A stretch of DNA of 64,000 nucleotides, from contig NZ_JAFHAP010000008.1 of NCBI RefSeq assembly GCF_016938855.1, forward strand, positions 248,280-312,279, given 5' to 3'. Each line of letters opens with the position of its first letter. The first letter of the stretch is position 1. A program made the translations under genes and the position numbers. This DNA comes from Polycladomyces zharkentensis. Its GTDB lineage: Bacteria; Bacillota; Bacilli; Thermoactinomycetales; JIR-001. This document shows, piece by piece, positions 53,029 through 62,083 of this stretch. The notes beneath the pieces are model-generated. The model was not told the origin of the DNA and searched no databases. It worked only from the letters and a program-made list of their open reading frames with translations.

Positions 53029-53463
53029 TTAACCGTTGTTGGTGGTGCAGCAAGCGCTACCAGATTCAAAATGAACGGAGGATTTTCCGTATTGATCTGC
53101 GTCTGCTTTTACCACAAACACTTCCCAACGATGTCCGTCGGGACTAGTCACCCAGATTTTATCCTGACGTGCGTAACAGCATGTGGTGTCCATCTCGTCG
53201 AAGGTTGCCAACCCGGCACTTTTGAGTCGTTCCTTGGCGGCCAGCACTTCTTCCGTCGAGCCCACTTGGATCCCAAGATGATTGATCCCGCCGTTGACTT
53301 CGCCTCCCTCATTCAACGTGAAGTTTAAGGCGGGTTCATCCAAGTCAAATTTAGCGTAACCCGGACGTACTTTGACAGGTTCTTCTCCAAATAGGTGCCG
53401 GTAAAATTCAATGGATTGCTCCAGGTTTCGGACGTTGATAGCGACATGGGGTTTGAGAATCAT
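53029..53463 (-). CDS. arsI: ArsI C-As lyase (vicinal-oxygen-chelate dioxygenase)
   Basis: 144 residues from ATG 53463 (AAAGG upstream). VOC fold with HVAINVRNLEQSIEFY at the start and INHLGIQVGS (Fe-binding His). The substrate cysteine pair is in DTTCCYARQDKIWV, and SGSACCTTN is the C-terminal vicinal pair typical of ArsI. It cleaves the C-As bond of trivalent organoarsenicals such as methylarsenite and roxarsone(III). Confidence 0.92.
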   Translation of the reverse strand: MILKPHVAINVRNLEQSIEFYRHLFGEEPVKVRPGYAKFDLDEPALNFTLNEGGEVNGGINHLGIQVGSTEEVLAAKERLKSAGLATFDEMDTTCCYARQDKIWVTSPDGHRWEVFVVKADADQYGKSSVHFESGSACCTTNNG

Positions 53464-53486
53464 GGTCATCATCCTTTTCATGGGAA

Positions 53487-53669
53487 TTAAAACGGTTGGG
53501 AACAGCAAGCCAATTGTTTTTGCAGGTACTGTTGGTATCGAGGATCATGGGGAAGGGTTTTGAACCACTCCAACCATTTACGAAGTCTAAACGGACTTTG
53601 TCTGACCATTTTTGCTTTCTGACGGATTTCCTCCGACCGAATCCTGCAATGCTCCAAATCGTTCATCAT
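53487..53669 (-). CDS. Small Cys-containing protein, function unknown
   Basis: 60 residues from ATG 53669 with GAGGTG upstream. It is basic and helical (RSEEIRQKAKMVRQSPFRLR) with a WLEWFKTLPHDPRYQQYLQK segment, one Cys near the start and CCSQPF at the end. It is the first gene of the operator-controlled operon and ends 23 bases before arsI, a gap that holds the arsI ribosome site. I do not recognise a family; the vicinal cysteines suggest arsenical binding. Confidence 0.65.
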   Translation of the reverse strand: MMNDLEHCRIRSEEIRQKAKMVRQSPFRLRKWLEWFKTLPHDPRYQQYLQKQLACCSQPF

Positions 53670-53683
53670 GGGGTTGCACCTCA

Positions 53684-53758
53684 AATCAATTTTTGTTGAT
53701 TCGAATATACATCAATTATTTTTGATTCGTCAAGCACTAAAATCAACTTTTTTTGATT
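53684..53758 (-). promoter_or_regulatory. Promoter with three tandem ATCAA-N6-TTGAT operators
   Basis: Dyads at 53684-53701, 53711-53726 and 53741-53758 share ATCAA-N6-TTGAT. On the minus strand TTGACG (53733-53728), 18 bases and TATATT (53709-53704) form the promoter, so the boxes cover the upstream, spacer and start regions. The repressor is probably the ArsR at 52615. Confidence 0.88.
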
Positions 53759-53777
53759 CGATTGCTTGGAGGAAAAA

Positions 53778-53848
53778 TCATCGCAGAAACTCCATTCTAC
53801 GATATAATCGAGGGAGGTTCCGTCAGAGAACGCCGATCAAAGGGCAGA
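53778..53848 (+). repeat. TnpI resolution-site region
   Basis: Directly upstream of tnpI. Inverted arms GAAACTCC and GGAGGTTC flank an AT-rich centre, followed by GAGAACGCCGATC, which may be accessory sequence. A 71-bp near copy lies at 37351-37421. Confidence 0.7.
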
Positions 53849-53898
53849 TTATCCCTCGGAATTTTTGTCACAGAATGATTTTCAAAGGAGGTCGGTTT

Positions 53899-54782
53899 GT
53901 GCATCCTACGATTCCCAATTTTTTATTCGACCTGAAATCGGACGGAAGAAGCCAGAAAACCCTGAAAACATACGAGGGAGTGATCCATCAGTTTATCCGG
54001 TGGTTTGAAGAGACGACAGGGGAAACATTTGACCCTGAGAACGTAACGCCAATTGACGCAGCAGAATATAAACAGTATCTCATGAATCGATCCAAACCAG
54101 CCACAGTTAACAAGACCCGTATCGCACTGAAACGGTACTTCGATTGGCTTGTGAAACAAGAAATGTTAAAGGAATCTCCCTGGAGTGCCATCCGACCTGT
54201 CAAGCAGGGTCGAAGAGCTCCCCGATGGCTAGATCGTAAAGAGCAACGTGCTCTTCTCCGGGCGGTTCAACAAGGGCGAAAGCCGCGGGACATCGCAATA
54301 GTGTACTTACTCCTGCATACGGGGCTCCGAGTTGAGGAATTGTGCCTCCTGCGCCTAGAAGACGTGGAGATGTCTGAACGGAAAGGAAAAGTGATCGTTC
54401 GCCAAGGAAAGGGGGGGAAATGGCGAGAGGTGCCACTGAACCGTGACGTCCGAAAGGCGCTTGAATCGTGGTTGGAAGTTCGACCTGCCTCAAGTCCTTG
54501 GCTGTTTGTTTCCACCCGGTCTGAGCGGATGACCCCTCGCGCCGTTCAGTTTGTTGTGCGGAAATATGGCCAACGGGCGGGGCTGGAACATTGTACTCCC
54601 CATGTATTGCGACACACGTTTTGCCATGAATTAGCGATCAAGGGAGTATCCCTCGACGTGATTGCCATGTTGGCAGGGCACATGACTGCCGACGGGCGCC
54701 CGAACATCGCTACAACGGCCATCTATACCACACCAGGGAACAGGACCTGCGCCGTGCCGTTGATCAACTTTCCTGGGAATAG
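53899..54782 (+). CDS. tnpI: TnpI tyrosine recombinase (transposon resolvase)
   Basis: GTG 53899 follows AAAGGAGG; the frame is open further up but through the resolution site. Core-binding domain SQKTLKTYEGVIHQFIRWFE, then Arg I in LLHTGLRVEELCLL, HxxRH in HVLRHTFCHELA, GHM and Tyr in TTAIYTTPG. A missing G near 54738 (GGGAAC for GGGGAAC) shifts the last 15 codons; repaired, the protein ends at 54782 with 294 residues. As printed, the frame runs on to 55242 inside tnpA, which is not credible. It resolves transposition cointegrates in place of a serine resolvase. Confidence 0.87.
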
Positions 54783-54793
54783 GGGGGTGAAGT

Positions 54794-57760
54794 GTGTATC
54801 GCCGCACTCGAGAACTTCTGACGGAAGAACAAAGGGAGCAGTTTACGAAAATTTCCCCTACTTTGGACGAGTGGGAGCTGGGAGCTCATTACACACTAAC
54901 GGAGCAGGATCGAGCTCTGATTCGCCGCCGCCGGGACGAGAACCGGATCGGCTTTGCCGTTCAGTTGTGCGTTCTCCGACATACGGGTTGGCCGCTATCG
55001 GAAATCAAGGAGGTCCCCGACCGGGTACTCCACTACATTGCCAACCAAATCGATGTGGACCTAGACGCATTCCAGCGTTACGCTACTCGGGAGACGACCC
55101 GGTGGGAACATATGCGGGAAATCCGGGAAGAATACGGATACCGTCCATTTACGGTCAGGGAGTACCGGCAGTTAGCCAAAGCTCTGCTTCCTCAGGCAAT
55201 GGAAACAGACCATGCTATGCACTTGATCTACTGGGCCCTTAATTGGCTACGGGAACGGAAAATCATCCTCCCAGCCATTACCACCGTGGAACGCCTGGTC
55301 TGGGAGACCCGGCGGCGGGCGGAAGAGAAGATCTACCGTCTTCTGAACGCCGCCTTGACGTCCAACCAAAAAAAGCAGTTGGAAGAACTGATCAGGACCC
55401 GAATGGAAAACGGAAAAACGCCCCTGGGCTGGATCAAGGAAGACCCCGGTCAATCGTCTCCCCGGGCGTGCAAAAAGGCCATTGAACAACGGAACCAGAT
55501 CCTAAAGCTGGGGCTGGAAGTGGACACACGGGGAATACATCCGCAACGGCTCCGGCAATTGGCCCGTCTCGGACGGAATTACGATCCGCAAGCCTTCCGC
55601 CGGTTTCCGGAACCCAAACGGTACGCAATTTTGGTGGCTTACCTTCTGGAACTGTGCCAGGACATCACTGACCAGATCATCGAGATCAGCCGCCGGCAAA
55701 TTGCCAATTTGCACGCCAGCGGGAGAAAAGCACAGGATGAGATTCAAAAGCAAAACGGGAAGGCGCTGAATGAAAAGATTGTGCGTTTTGTGGATTTGAC
55801 AACCGTTCTCCTGGAGGCCAAAAAGAAAGGACAGGATTTGGATGAAGCCATCGCCTCCACCATCACGTGGGAACGATTAGCCCAGGAACGAGACGAGGCA
55901 CGGGAGTTGACCCGTCCTGCCAATTACGATTATCTGGACTTGGTAAAAAACCGATACAACTACTTGCGGCAGTATACGCCGACCTTCTTGGACGCCATGC
56001 AATTCCAATCCACCCAAGCCGCCGCCCCTCTGCTGGAAGCTGTTGATGTGATCAGAGACCTGAATCGATCCGGAAAACGGAAGGTTCCCGAGGATGCACC
56101 CCTTGAGTTCATTCCAGACCGATGGTTGCCTTATGTGATGGATGATCAAGGTCGGATCAACAAAGTGTATTACGAGATGGCAACCATGACCGAGTTGCAC
56201 AACCGGATTCGCTCCGGCGATGTATCGGTAGTGGGAAGTCGCCAACACAAGGATTTTGAGGAATATCTGGTGTCTAAAGAGGAATGGGAACAAGTCCGTG
56301 CCACCGGAAACGTTCGGTTGACGGTTCCTCTTTCGGTGGAGGAATATCTTGAGGAAAGGACACAGGCGCTTCGGAAACGCCTGGAATACGTTTCAGAAAA
56401 CCTGAACCGATTGGAAGATGCCCGACTGGAAGATGGAAGTCTCCATGTGGACCGGTTGGAAAAAGAAACACCCCCGGAGGCAGAGAAACTAAGCGACATC
56501 CTGTATGCGATACTACCACGGGTGAAGCTCACCGAACTGCTGGCTGAAGTAGCCCACTGGACGGGTTTTGACGAAGCGTTCATCCATGCTTCCACCGGCC
56601 ACCCACCAAAGGGAGACGAAAAGGCCGTGGTGCTGGCAGCACTGATGGCAATGGGGACTAATATTGGGTTGACCAAGATGTCGGAGGCCACCCCGGACAT
56701 CTCCTACCGGCAGATGGCCAACGCCGTCCAGTGGCGGCTGTACGACGACACCATGAAACAGGCTCAGAAAGTCCTGGTCCGATTTCAGCAAAAACTCCCC
56801 TTAGCCCGATACTGGGGTGACGGGACCACTTCCTCCTCAGACGGGATGAGGGTCCAAGTTGGGGTTTCTTCCCTTCACGCGGAGACAAACCCGCATTATG
56901 GCCGCGGAAAAGGGGCCACCTTTTATCGGTTCGTCAGTGATCAGCAGGTGGCTTTTCACGATCTGGTGATTAACGCCACAGCCCGGGAAGCACCGTATGT
57001 AATCGATGGTTATCTGAATCACGAGACGGATCTTCAAATCGAAGAGCATTATACGGACACAGCGGGGTATACGGATCAAGTCTTCGGGTTGGCCCACCTG
57101 TTCGGGTTCCGCTTCGCTCCTCGCCTACGAGATCTGCATAATGCCCGGTTGTTTACGATCGAGAGTGCAGACCAGTTCCCCCGATTGAAAGAATTTCTCC
57201 GCTATAAAATCCATACTCCGATCATCCGGAAAAATTATGACGATGTTCTCCGGATGGCACACTCCATCCAACAGGGAACCGTTTCTGCTGCTCTCCTTAT
57301 GGGAAAGCTCGGGTCGTACGAACGCAAGAATGAACTATCCAAGGCCCTGCAGGAGATGGGGAGAATCGAAAAAACGATCTTTCTCTTGGATTACGTGTCG
57401 GACAAGGCTTTGCGACGCCGAGTTCAACGGGGCCTGAACAAGGGTGAGTCAATGAACTCCCTCGCCCGGGCCATTTTCTTCGGGAAACGCGGTGAACTGC
57501 GGGAGCGGGCACTGAACGACCAGTTGCAGCGGGCCAGTGCGTTGAGCCTTCTCATCAACGCCATCAGCATATGGAATACGGTCTATCTGACGAAAGCCGT
57601 AGAAGCATTGAGAAAAACCCGTTCCATCCCGGAACCCTTGCTGTCGCACATCTCTCCTTTGGGGTGGAACCACATCAACTTTCTTGGGGAATACAAGTTT
57701 TCTCTGGATCGGGTCCCCAGTCTGAACAACCTTCGCCCACTCATACCTTTGGGTGAATAA
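54794..57760 (+). CDS. tnpA: Tn3-family transposase TnpA
   Basis: 988 residues, the Tn4430 size. GTG 54794 follows AGGGGGGTG and lies 12 bases after tnpI. The catalytic triad is in ARYWGDGTTSSSDGMR (Asp near 675), HYTDTAGYTDQVFGL (Asp near 755) and KRGELRERALNDQLQRAS (Glu near 900). The N-terminal half carries the repeat-binding domain. The frame is intact, so active transposition is possible if the ends are functional. Confidence 0.96.
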   Translation: MYRRTRELLTEEQREQFTKISPTLDEWELGAHYTLTEQDRALIRRRRDENRIGFAVQLCVLRHTGWPLSEIKEVPDRVLHYIANQIDVDLDAFQRYATRETTRWEHMREIREEYGYRPFTVREYRQLAKALLPQAMETDHAMHLIYWALNWLRERKIILPAITTVERLVWETRRRAEEKIYRLLNAALTSNQKKQLEELIRTRMENGKTPLGWIKEDPGQSSPRACKKAIEQRNQILKLGLEVDTRGIHPQRLRQLARLGRNYDPQAFRRFPEPKRYAILVAYLLELCQDITDQIIEISRRQIANLHASGRKAQDEIQKQNGKALNEKIVRFVDLTTVLLEAKKKGQDLDEAIASTITWERLAQERDEARELTRPANYDYLDLVKNRYNYLRQYTPTFLDAMQFQSTQAAAPLLEAVDVIRDLNRSGKRKVPEDAPLEFIPDRWLPYVMDDQGRINKVYYEMATMTELHNRIRSGDVSVVGSRQHKDFEEYLVSKEEWEQVRATGNVRLTVPLSVEEYLEERTQALRKRLEYVSENLNRLEDARLEDGSLHVDRLEKETPPEAEKLSDILYAILPRVKLTELLAEVAHWTGFDEAFIHASTGHPPKGDEKAVVLAALMAMGTNIGLTKMSEATPDISYRQMANAVQWRLYDDTMKQAQKVLVRFQQKLPLARYWGDGTTSSSDGMRVQVGVSSLHAETNPHYGRGKGATFYRFVSDQQVAFHDLVINATAREAPYVIDGYLNHETDLQIEEHYTDTAGYTDQVFGLAHLFGFRFAPRLRDLHNARLFTIESADQFPRLKEFLRYKIHTPIIRKNYDDVLRMAHSIQQGTVSAALLMGKLGSYERKNELSKALQEMGRIEKTIFLLDYVSDKALRRRVQRGLNKGESMNSLARAIFFGKRGELRERALNDQLQRASALSLLINAISIWNTVYLTKAVEALRKTRSIPEPLLSHISPLGWNHINFLGEYKFSLDRVPSLNNLRPLIPLGE

Positions 57761-58361
57761 CGAAATAGGTATTATTTCCTAAAATCCCAATTATACCGGA
57801 CGATTTCAGGAATGAAGACGGTAGTTACGTTCCACAACCTTGCTTCGTACTTAAAACACGAGAAAACGAAAATCTGACGGCCTGAGAGGGATTCATTCTG
57901 TTACTCGTGAGAAGAAAACGAAGGAACCAATCCCCCGTATTTCGGCGGGGGTTTTGTCTTAAAGTGAAAAAAATACCTTTTTGCTTCACTTGGTTGCTCC
58001 CTCAAGGAAATAAGCCAATCTCACGAATCCTCACTCGTTCTCCCTTTTTCAAGGAACAAACGAACCACTTGACGGAGGATGTTTGAAGGAAAGAAAGGAG
58101 TTGGCTATCCAGTGGGCAGTAAAGAAGGGGGAGGTACCCCTTTTCCAAAATATAGTCGCGCATGGATCTCCACTATACCCTTGTGGCGTGCCCTCCCATG
58201 TCTCACAGGGTCTTCGCCCTTACATTCCTTCGTTCAGCCTGCCAAGGGGTGGAGGCCAGTGGAATACTTAGCGACAGGGTCATGCCCGTATGGTCTCTTT
58301 CGTACCGGCTCTCCGCGCTTCGTTTGTCCGTGATGAAGGTAAAACGGGAAGAATCCAGAGA
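57761..58361. other. Non-coding region between tnpA and the IS110 gene
   Basis: Holds a plus-strand terminator at 57932-57960 (CCCCCG/CGGGGG, then TTTTGTCTT) and about 400 bases that are probably the 3' end of the IS110 element and its target. No gene is supported. The exact IS boundary could not be fixed. Confidence 0.5.
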
Positions 58362-59645
58362 TTATACAGCCATCTGTATCTGGGAACAGCGAATGTCTCC
58401 TAGCATCTTGTGAACATCATAGGTCATCTGTCGCCTGCCAAGTGTGAACAAAACCCGGATTAACTTGCAACACAGAGCAATCAGGGATTGCATCTTTTTC
58501 AGCGGATTTTCCGGACGCGTCGTCAGATACCGATGTAATGCCCGAAATTCCGGATTGTGGGCTGTCAGCGGTAGAATGGCTTTAAACAACAGAGATCGTA
58601 GACGAGGTCGTCCCCTTTTGGTGATGCAAGTGCGCCCCTTGTGCTGTCCGGAACTGTTTTCTTTGAGGTTCAATCCTGCCAGTCGGATCACCTGTTGTGG
58701 ATGATCATAGGCCGTCAAGGGACCCACTTCCGACAGAAACCCGGCTACGGTCGCCCATCCGATCAAGGGGATACTCAGCATCTCCCTGGTACCGGGAATG
58801 GACTGTAGCAGCTCTTGGATTTTGGTGGAGAGTTGATCCATTTGCCGACGTAAAAACTCATATTGCTCCAGAAGCATTTGCAGCTCCATCCGGGCCATCG
58901 TCAAACCCTCGGTTAAACCAATGGAATTCCGGGCGGTTTGCACCAACCATTCGGCACGTTTTCTACCCACAGCCCGCTGAACCACAGTTTTCCACTCGGC
59001 TGCGATCCTTTCCGCTCCCCGTTCCAGGATGTCCTTGGGAAGTGGAAAATGCTTCAGCGTGTACAGGGAAGCCTTTCCTTCCCAGTCCTTAAACACTGTC
59101 GGGTATTCGGGAAAATACCGATCGAACCAATGGTGCATCCGGTTCTTAATTCGCTTGAGATCTTCCGTTAACCGGTCCCGTTGGATCATGGCAATCCGTA
59201 GGTCGGCATAGACACTAGTCGGCACATTAGGTTCCGAGTACCGCCCGTCTTTAACCAACTGAGCGATGACCTTGGCATCCTTTACGTCGTTCTTGGTTGG
59301 TGAATTGTCGTCAAGTTCCTTGCTTTTCTTTACGTGTAAGGGATTGACCAGCACCACTTGGATGCCTTGTTTTCTAAGAAACTGAGCTAATGGCAGCCAA
59401 TAATGGCCGGTTGGTTCCAATCCAAAAAGGACGTGCGTTTTCTCATGTTCTGCCTGGAGTGTTCGAATCCACCGAATCAGCCGGTTGAATCCAGCATGGG
59501 TGTTCTCAAACGTCAAGCGGGATCCGTACTCGATTCCTCGAAAGTCCTGTGCCCGGGCCACATGAACTTTCTTGGCGATATCCGCACCGACAATGAGGCT
59601 AGATTCTGTGATTTGCTCCAATTTCCGATTTTGTTTATACTTCAT
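58362..59645 (-). CDS. IS110-family transposase (DEDD recombinase)
   Basis: 427 residues. The RuvC-like DEDD residues are in IVGADIAKKVH (Asp), LFGLEPTGHYW (Glu) and NDVKDAKVIAQ (Asp, Asp); the C-terminal Transposase_20 domain carries the serine region in IPLIGWATVAGFLSEVGP and NSSGQHKGRT. IS110 enzymes use a bridge RNA from a non-coding end. ATG 59645 follows AAGGAGGT. The element lies inside the right end of the arsenic transposon, opposite to tnpA. Confidence 0.94.
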   Translation of the reverse strand: MKYKQNRKLEQITESSLIVGADIAKKVHVARAQDFRGIEYGSRLTFENTHAGFNRLIRWIRTLQAEHEKTHVLFGLEPTGHYWLPLAQFLRKQGIQVVLVNPLHVKKSKELDDNSPTKNDVKDAKVIAQLVKDGRYSEPNVPTSVYADLRIAMIQRDRLTEDLKRIKNRMHHWFDRYFPEYPTVFKDWEGKASLYTLKHFPLPKDILERGAERIAAEWKTVVQRAVGRKRAEWLVQTARNSIGLTEGLTMARMELQMLLEQYEFLRRQMDQLSTKIQELLQSIPGTREMLSIPLIGWATVAGFLSEVGPLTAYDHPQQVIRLAGLNLKENSSGQHKGRTCITKRGRPRLRSLLFKAILPLTAHNPEFRALHRYLTTRPENPLKKMQSLIALCCKLIRVLFTLGRRQMTYDVHKMLGDIRCSQIQMAV

Positions 59646-59648
59646 GTG

Positions 59649-59709
59649 AGTACCTCCTTGTTATTCAGGGATCAAGGCCTTGACACCCCGTATGTTAACA
59701 GGAGGTACT
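59649..59709 (-). promoter_or_regulatory. Hairpin masking the ribosome site of the IS110 gene
   Basis: On the minus strand AGTACCTCCTGTTA (59709-59696) pairs with TAACAAGGAGGTACT (59663-59649), which contains the AAGGAGGT ribosome site. The loop includes the palindrome TCAAGGCCTTGA. It could block read-through translation of the transposase. Confidence 0.7.
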
Positions 59710-59748
59710 TTCTTTTTTCAAAGTGCCTCTTCTTTTGTTACAGGAATG

Positions 59749-59786
59749 CTTAGCGTAGGATTTTTTTAAATTGCTGGCGGTACCCC
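59749..59786 (-). repeat. Right 38-bp inverted repeat of the arsenic transposon
   Basis: Exact reverse complement of the repeat at 48934, ending in GGCGGTACCCC. Confidence 0.92.
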
Positions 59787-59787
59787 G

Positions 59788-59943
59788 TGCTGTGGTATAT
59801 TCGTTTATCTTGCAAACCGGTTTGAAATAAATAAGGAACATACTGTTGAAAAGTTGACTGACTTAATCGGCGAAACAGATATCGACCATTTCTCTCGTCA
59901 ACTGATTATCCTACACAAACATCCATTCTCGCTGTTGATATAG
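59788..59943 (+). pseudogene. 3' fragment of a host gene cut by the transposon
   Basis: One frame stays open from the transposon edge to a stop at 59943 (CGIFVYLANRFEINKEHTVE, then KLTDLIGETDIDHFSRQLII). It has coding character and begins exactly at the right repeat, so a gene was probably interrupted here. The 5' part is not in the flanks of the other repeats. Family not recognised. Confidence 0.5.
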
Positions 59944-60611
59944 ATTGAGCAAAAAAGACTGCAAAAGGTGTCAGGAATCCGTCTGCCGATCGAATTAGGG
60001 ACATAATGGAAGGAGCATGCTATGCATACTGCAGCAGAATGAAGTCGATTGCCACGGCCACACATGATGGGAAAATATTGGGGTGCCAACAGCATTTGTA
60101 AGTGTCCAACGCAGGGGGAAATTTGATCGTAGCATAAGGTCTTACGATGAAAATCAAGATGAACAGGTGAAAAGCTGTGAAGAACAATACTGAGCGTATT
60201 CAACCCCGTTAAAAATGAGCGGTTTCTTTCCGTTCTTGGCGTAGGTTATTTTAAAAAGCCGGTGAAACGTTCTCATGAAAAGAACCCAATGGGTATTGTT
60301 GTTCCGCGATTCGGCATGATTCGGTCGGATATGCGATCACACGTGAGTTTGGGAGAAGAACAAAGTGACTCCCGTCAATTGGGGGGAGATTCCGTTAAAT
60401 AAAGGCTTTAGGGAACCGGTTGTTTTGTGTCCAAAATGTGTCTAACGAAATGATCCGGTGAACCCAACCCTCACCGTTCGTTTGCAGGGTTCTACCAGTT
60501 GTACAGGTAAGGAAACACATGGCGGATAACCGTCGTCGCCCGTTCGGGAAGATGGTGATTCCCTTCGCGACGAACGGGCGGGTTGTTTAAAGAAAACGAC
60601 GGACGGTTGGC
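59944..60611. other. Intergenic region with one strong hairpin
   Basis: No supported gene. CGCCCGTTCG (60537-60546) pairs with CGAACGGGCG (60571-60580); it lies about 30 bases past the GH16 stop and probably ends that minus-strand transcript. Confidence 0.55.
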
Positions 60612-61868
60612 CTATTTTTGTACAAAATCAAACTGCTCCCATGTGCTCGCTGTCGGACGGTTCGCCACCAGAACTGAATCCAAGTTGAGATCGGCGCTTA
60701 AGTAATTGTGATTTCCAAGATTTTTCAACGCTTTTTTTCCGTTTGCCTGAGTTTCCACCTGGAAGGTTTCCCATGGACCGACAGTTTCTTTATCGGCGAA
60801 AACCGAGCCATCTGATTTGACGGAGACGAATTTGTAATCGGTCGAAGACAAGAGTGCCACTTTGCCGTTGCCCAGGTCCTTCACTTCAAACATTTCCCAT
60901 ACGCTGGCGCCATCGCGGTTTGCGCGGAGTTTGCGGTCACCGACAAACTTGTCCACTGTCACAAATTTGTCGTTGGCCGCCGCTTTAAGCGCGATGAAGT
61001 TTTTCGCGGGAGCGGGTTCATACTCATTGTTTTGGCGCTGATAGACGCGGACATAATCGATTTTGTAATTTTGCGGGAAGATGGTGGTGTTGTCCGGCGC
61101 GCCGGGCCAATCCCCGCCTACGGCCAAATTCAGGATGATGAAGAAATGATGGTCAAAGACCCACTTGCGCCCGTCCAGATCGTGTGGCGTCCGCACTTGG
61201 TACAGTTGGCCATCCACATACCACCGAATCACGTTGGGTTCCCATTCCACCGTATATGTATGGAATTGTGTGCTGATGGTGTCAGGCGTATCATGATAGG
61301 CGCCGATTCCCGTTGAACCGTTGTAACCGGGACCATGCAGAGTTCCGTAAACAGTGGCGGGGGTTTTGCCCACATATTCCATGATGTCCAATTCGCCGCA
61401 ATTGGGCCAACCCACTTGGCCATAGTCGCTCCCCAACATCCAAAATGCGGGCCACATGCCTTGTCCCCGAGGGAGTTGTGCTCTTATTTCGATTTTGCCG
61501 TATTTGAAATCAAATTTGCCTTGGGTATTCAGTCTGGCGGAGGTATAGTTAAAGGTTCGGCCATTGTAAACCTTGTCTTCCCGTTTGGCTTGGATGACCA
61601 AATATTTGTTCCCGGCATTGTTGGGATCATTTTCGAAATAAACGTTGTTGGTCGTGTATAGTTGGAGTTCGTTATTGGGACCGGGGCCGGTTTCAAAATT
61701 CCACTTGGAACCATCAACGCTATTGCCGTTAAATTCGTCACTCCAGACTTGCACCCAAGAGCCGGCCGCTTCAACCCGCTGGAGAGAGGGCGGCATCAAC
61801 CCGTACGCCAGGGTGGCAGTCAAGAACAATAAACATATTCCCGCGGCCAACGACTTCTTCAATAACAT
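60612..61868 (-). CDS. Secreted GH16 beta-glucanase with C-terminal beta-trefoil domain
   Basis: 418 residues from ATG 61868, with AAGGAGGT upstream; the frame extends further but without a site. A signal peptide (SLAAGICLLFLTATLAYG) precedes a GH16 jelly roll (VWSDEFNGNSVDGSKWNFE) with the catalytic ELDIMEYVG (ExDxxE) near residue 150 and the GQGMWPAFWML cleft. From about residue 290 a fascin-like repeat domain (FIALKAAANDKFVTVDK, KVALLSSTDYKFVSVKSDG, KALKNLGNHNYLSADL) should bind carbohydrate. Likely a laminarinase or lichenase. Confidence 0.93.
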   Translation of the reverse strand: MLLKKSLAAGICLLFLTATLAYGLMPPSLQRVEAAGSWVQVWSDEFNGNSVDGSKWNFETGPGPNNELQLYTTNNVYFENDPNNAGNKYLVIQAKREDKVYNGRTFNYTSARLNTQGKFDFKYGKIEIRAQLPRGQGMWPAFWMLGSDYGQVGWPNCGELDIMEYVGKTPATVYGTLHGPGYNGSTGIGAYHDTPDTISTQFHTYTVEWEPNVIRWYVDGQLYQVRTPHDLDGRKWVFDHHFFIILNLAVGGDWPGAPDNTTIFPQNYKIDYVRVYQRQNNEYEPAPAKNFIALKAAANDKFVTVDKFVGDRKLRANRDGASVWEMFEVKDLGNGKVALLSSTDYKFVSVKSDGSVFADKETVGPWETFQVETQANGKKALKNLGNHNYLSADLNLDSVLVANRPTASTWEQFDFVQK

Positions 61869-62083
61869 GGAGGTACCTCCTTTTTGGATGGATGGGAGAC
61901 TTAAGACAACACAACCTTGTGCTCTCTTATTTTTCTCCATTTTCAAAATATAAAATTCTTTATGTATAATCTTATGATACATGCTGCAATCAGTCAATAG
62001 GGGTTATCGGGCAGGGCGGACGCAACAAATGGATTTCATTTCTTGGGCAGGTGGCGGCAAAGCGTTGTTTTTGTATCAACCGT

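Larger units (their letters stand above)
48934..59786 (+). mobile_element. Tn3-family (Tn4430-type) transposon carrying arsenic resistance
   Basis: 38-bp inverted repeats at 48934-48971 and 59749-59786 enclose two arsenic operons, a resolution site, tnpI and tnpA. The repeat, the tyrosine-recombinase resolvase and the transposase size all fit Tn4430. An IS110 element separates tnpA from the right end. The flanking pentamers (AACCA and GTGCT) do not match, so this may not be a single clean insertion; the left partner of the right end could also be the solo repeat at 37424 or 33992. Confidence 0.8.

Noticed and set aside
54783..55242. Continuation of the tnpI reading frame into tnpA
   Set aside because: The normal TnpI end (…RRAVDQLSWE and stop at 54782) is in the neighbouring frame; the extension has no homology and lies entirely over the tnpA start.
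48929..59791. Five-base target duplication around the arsenic transposon
   Set aside because: The flanks read AACCA and GTGCT; no other pairing of the four terminal repeats gives a match either.
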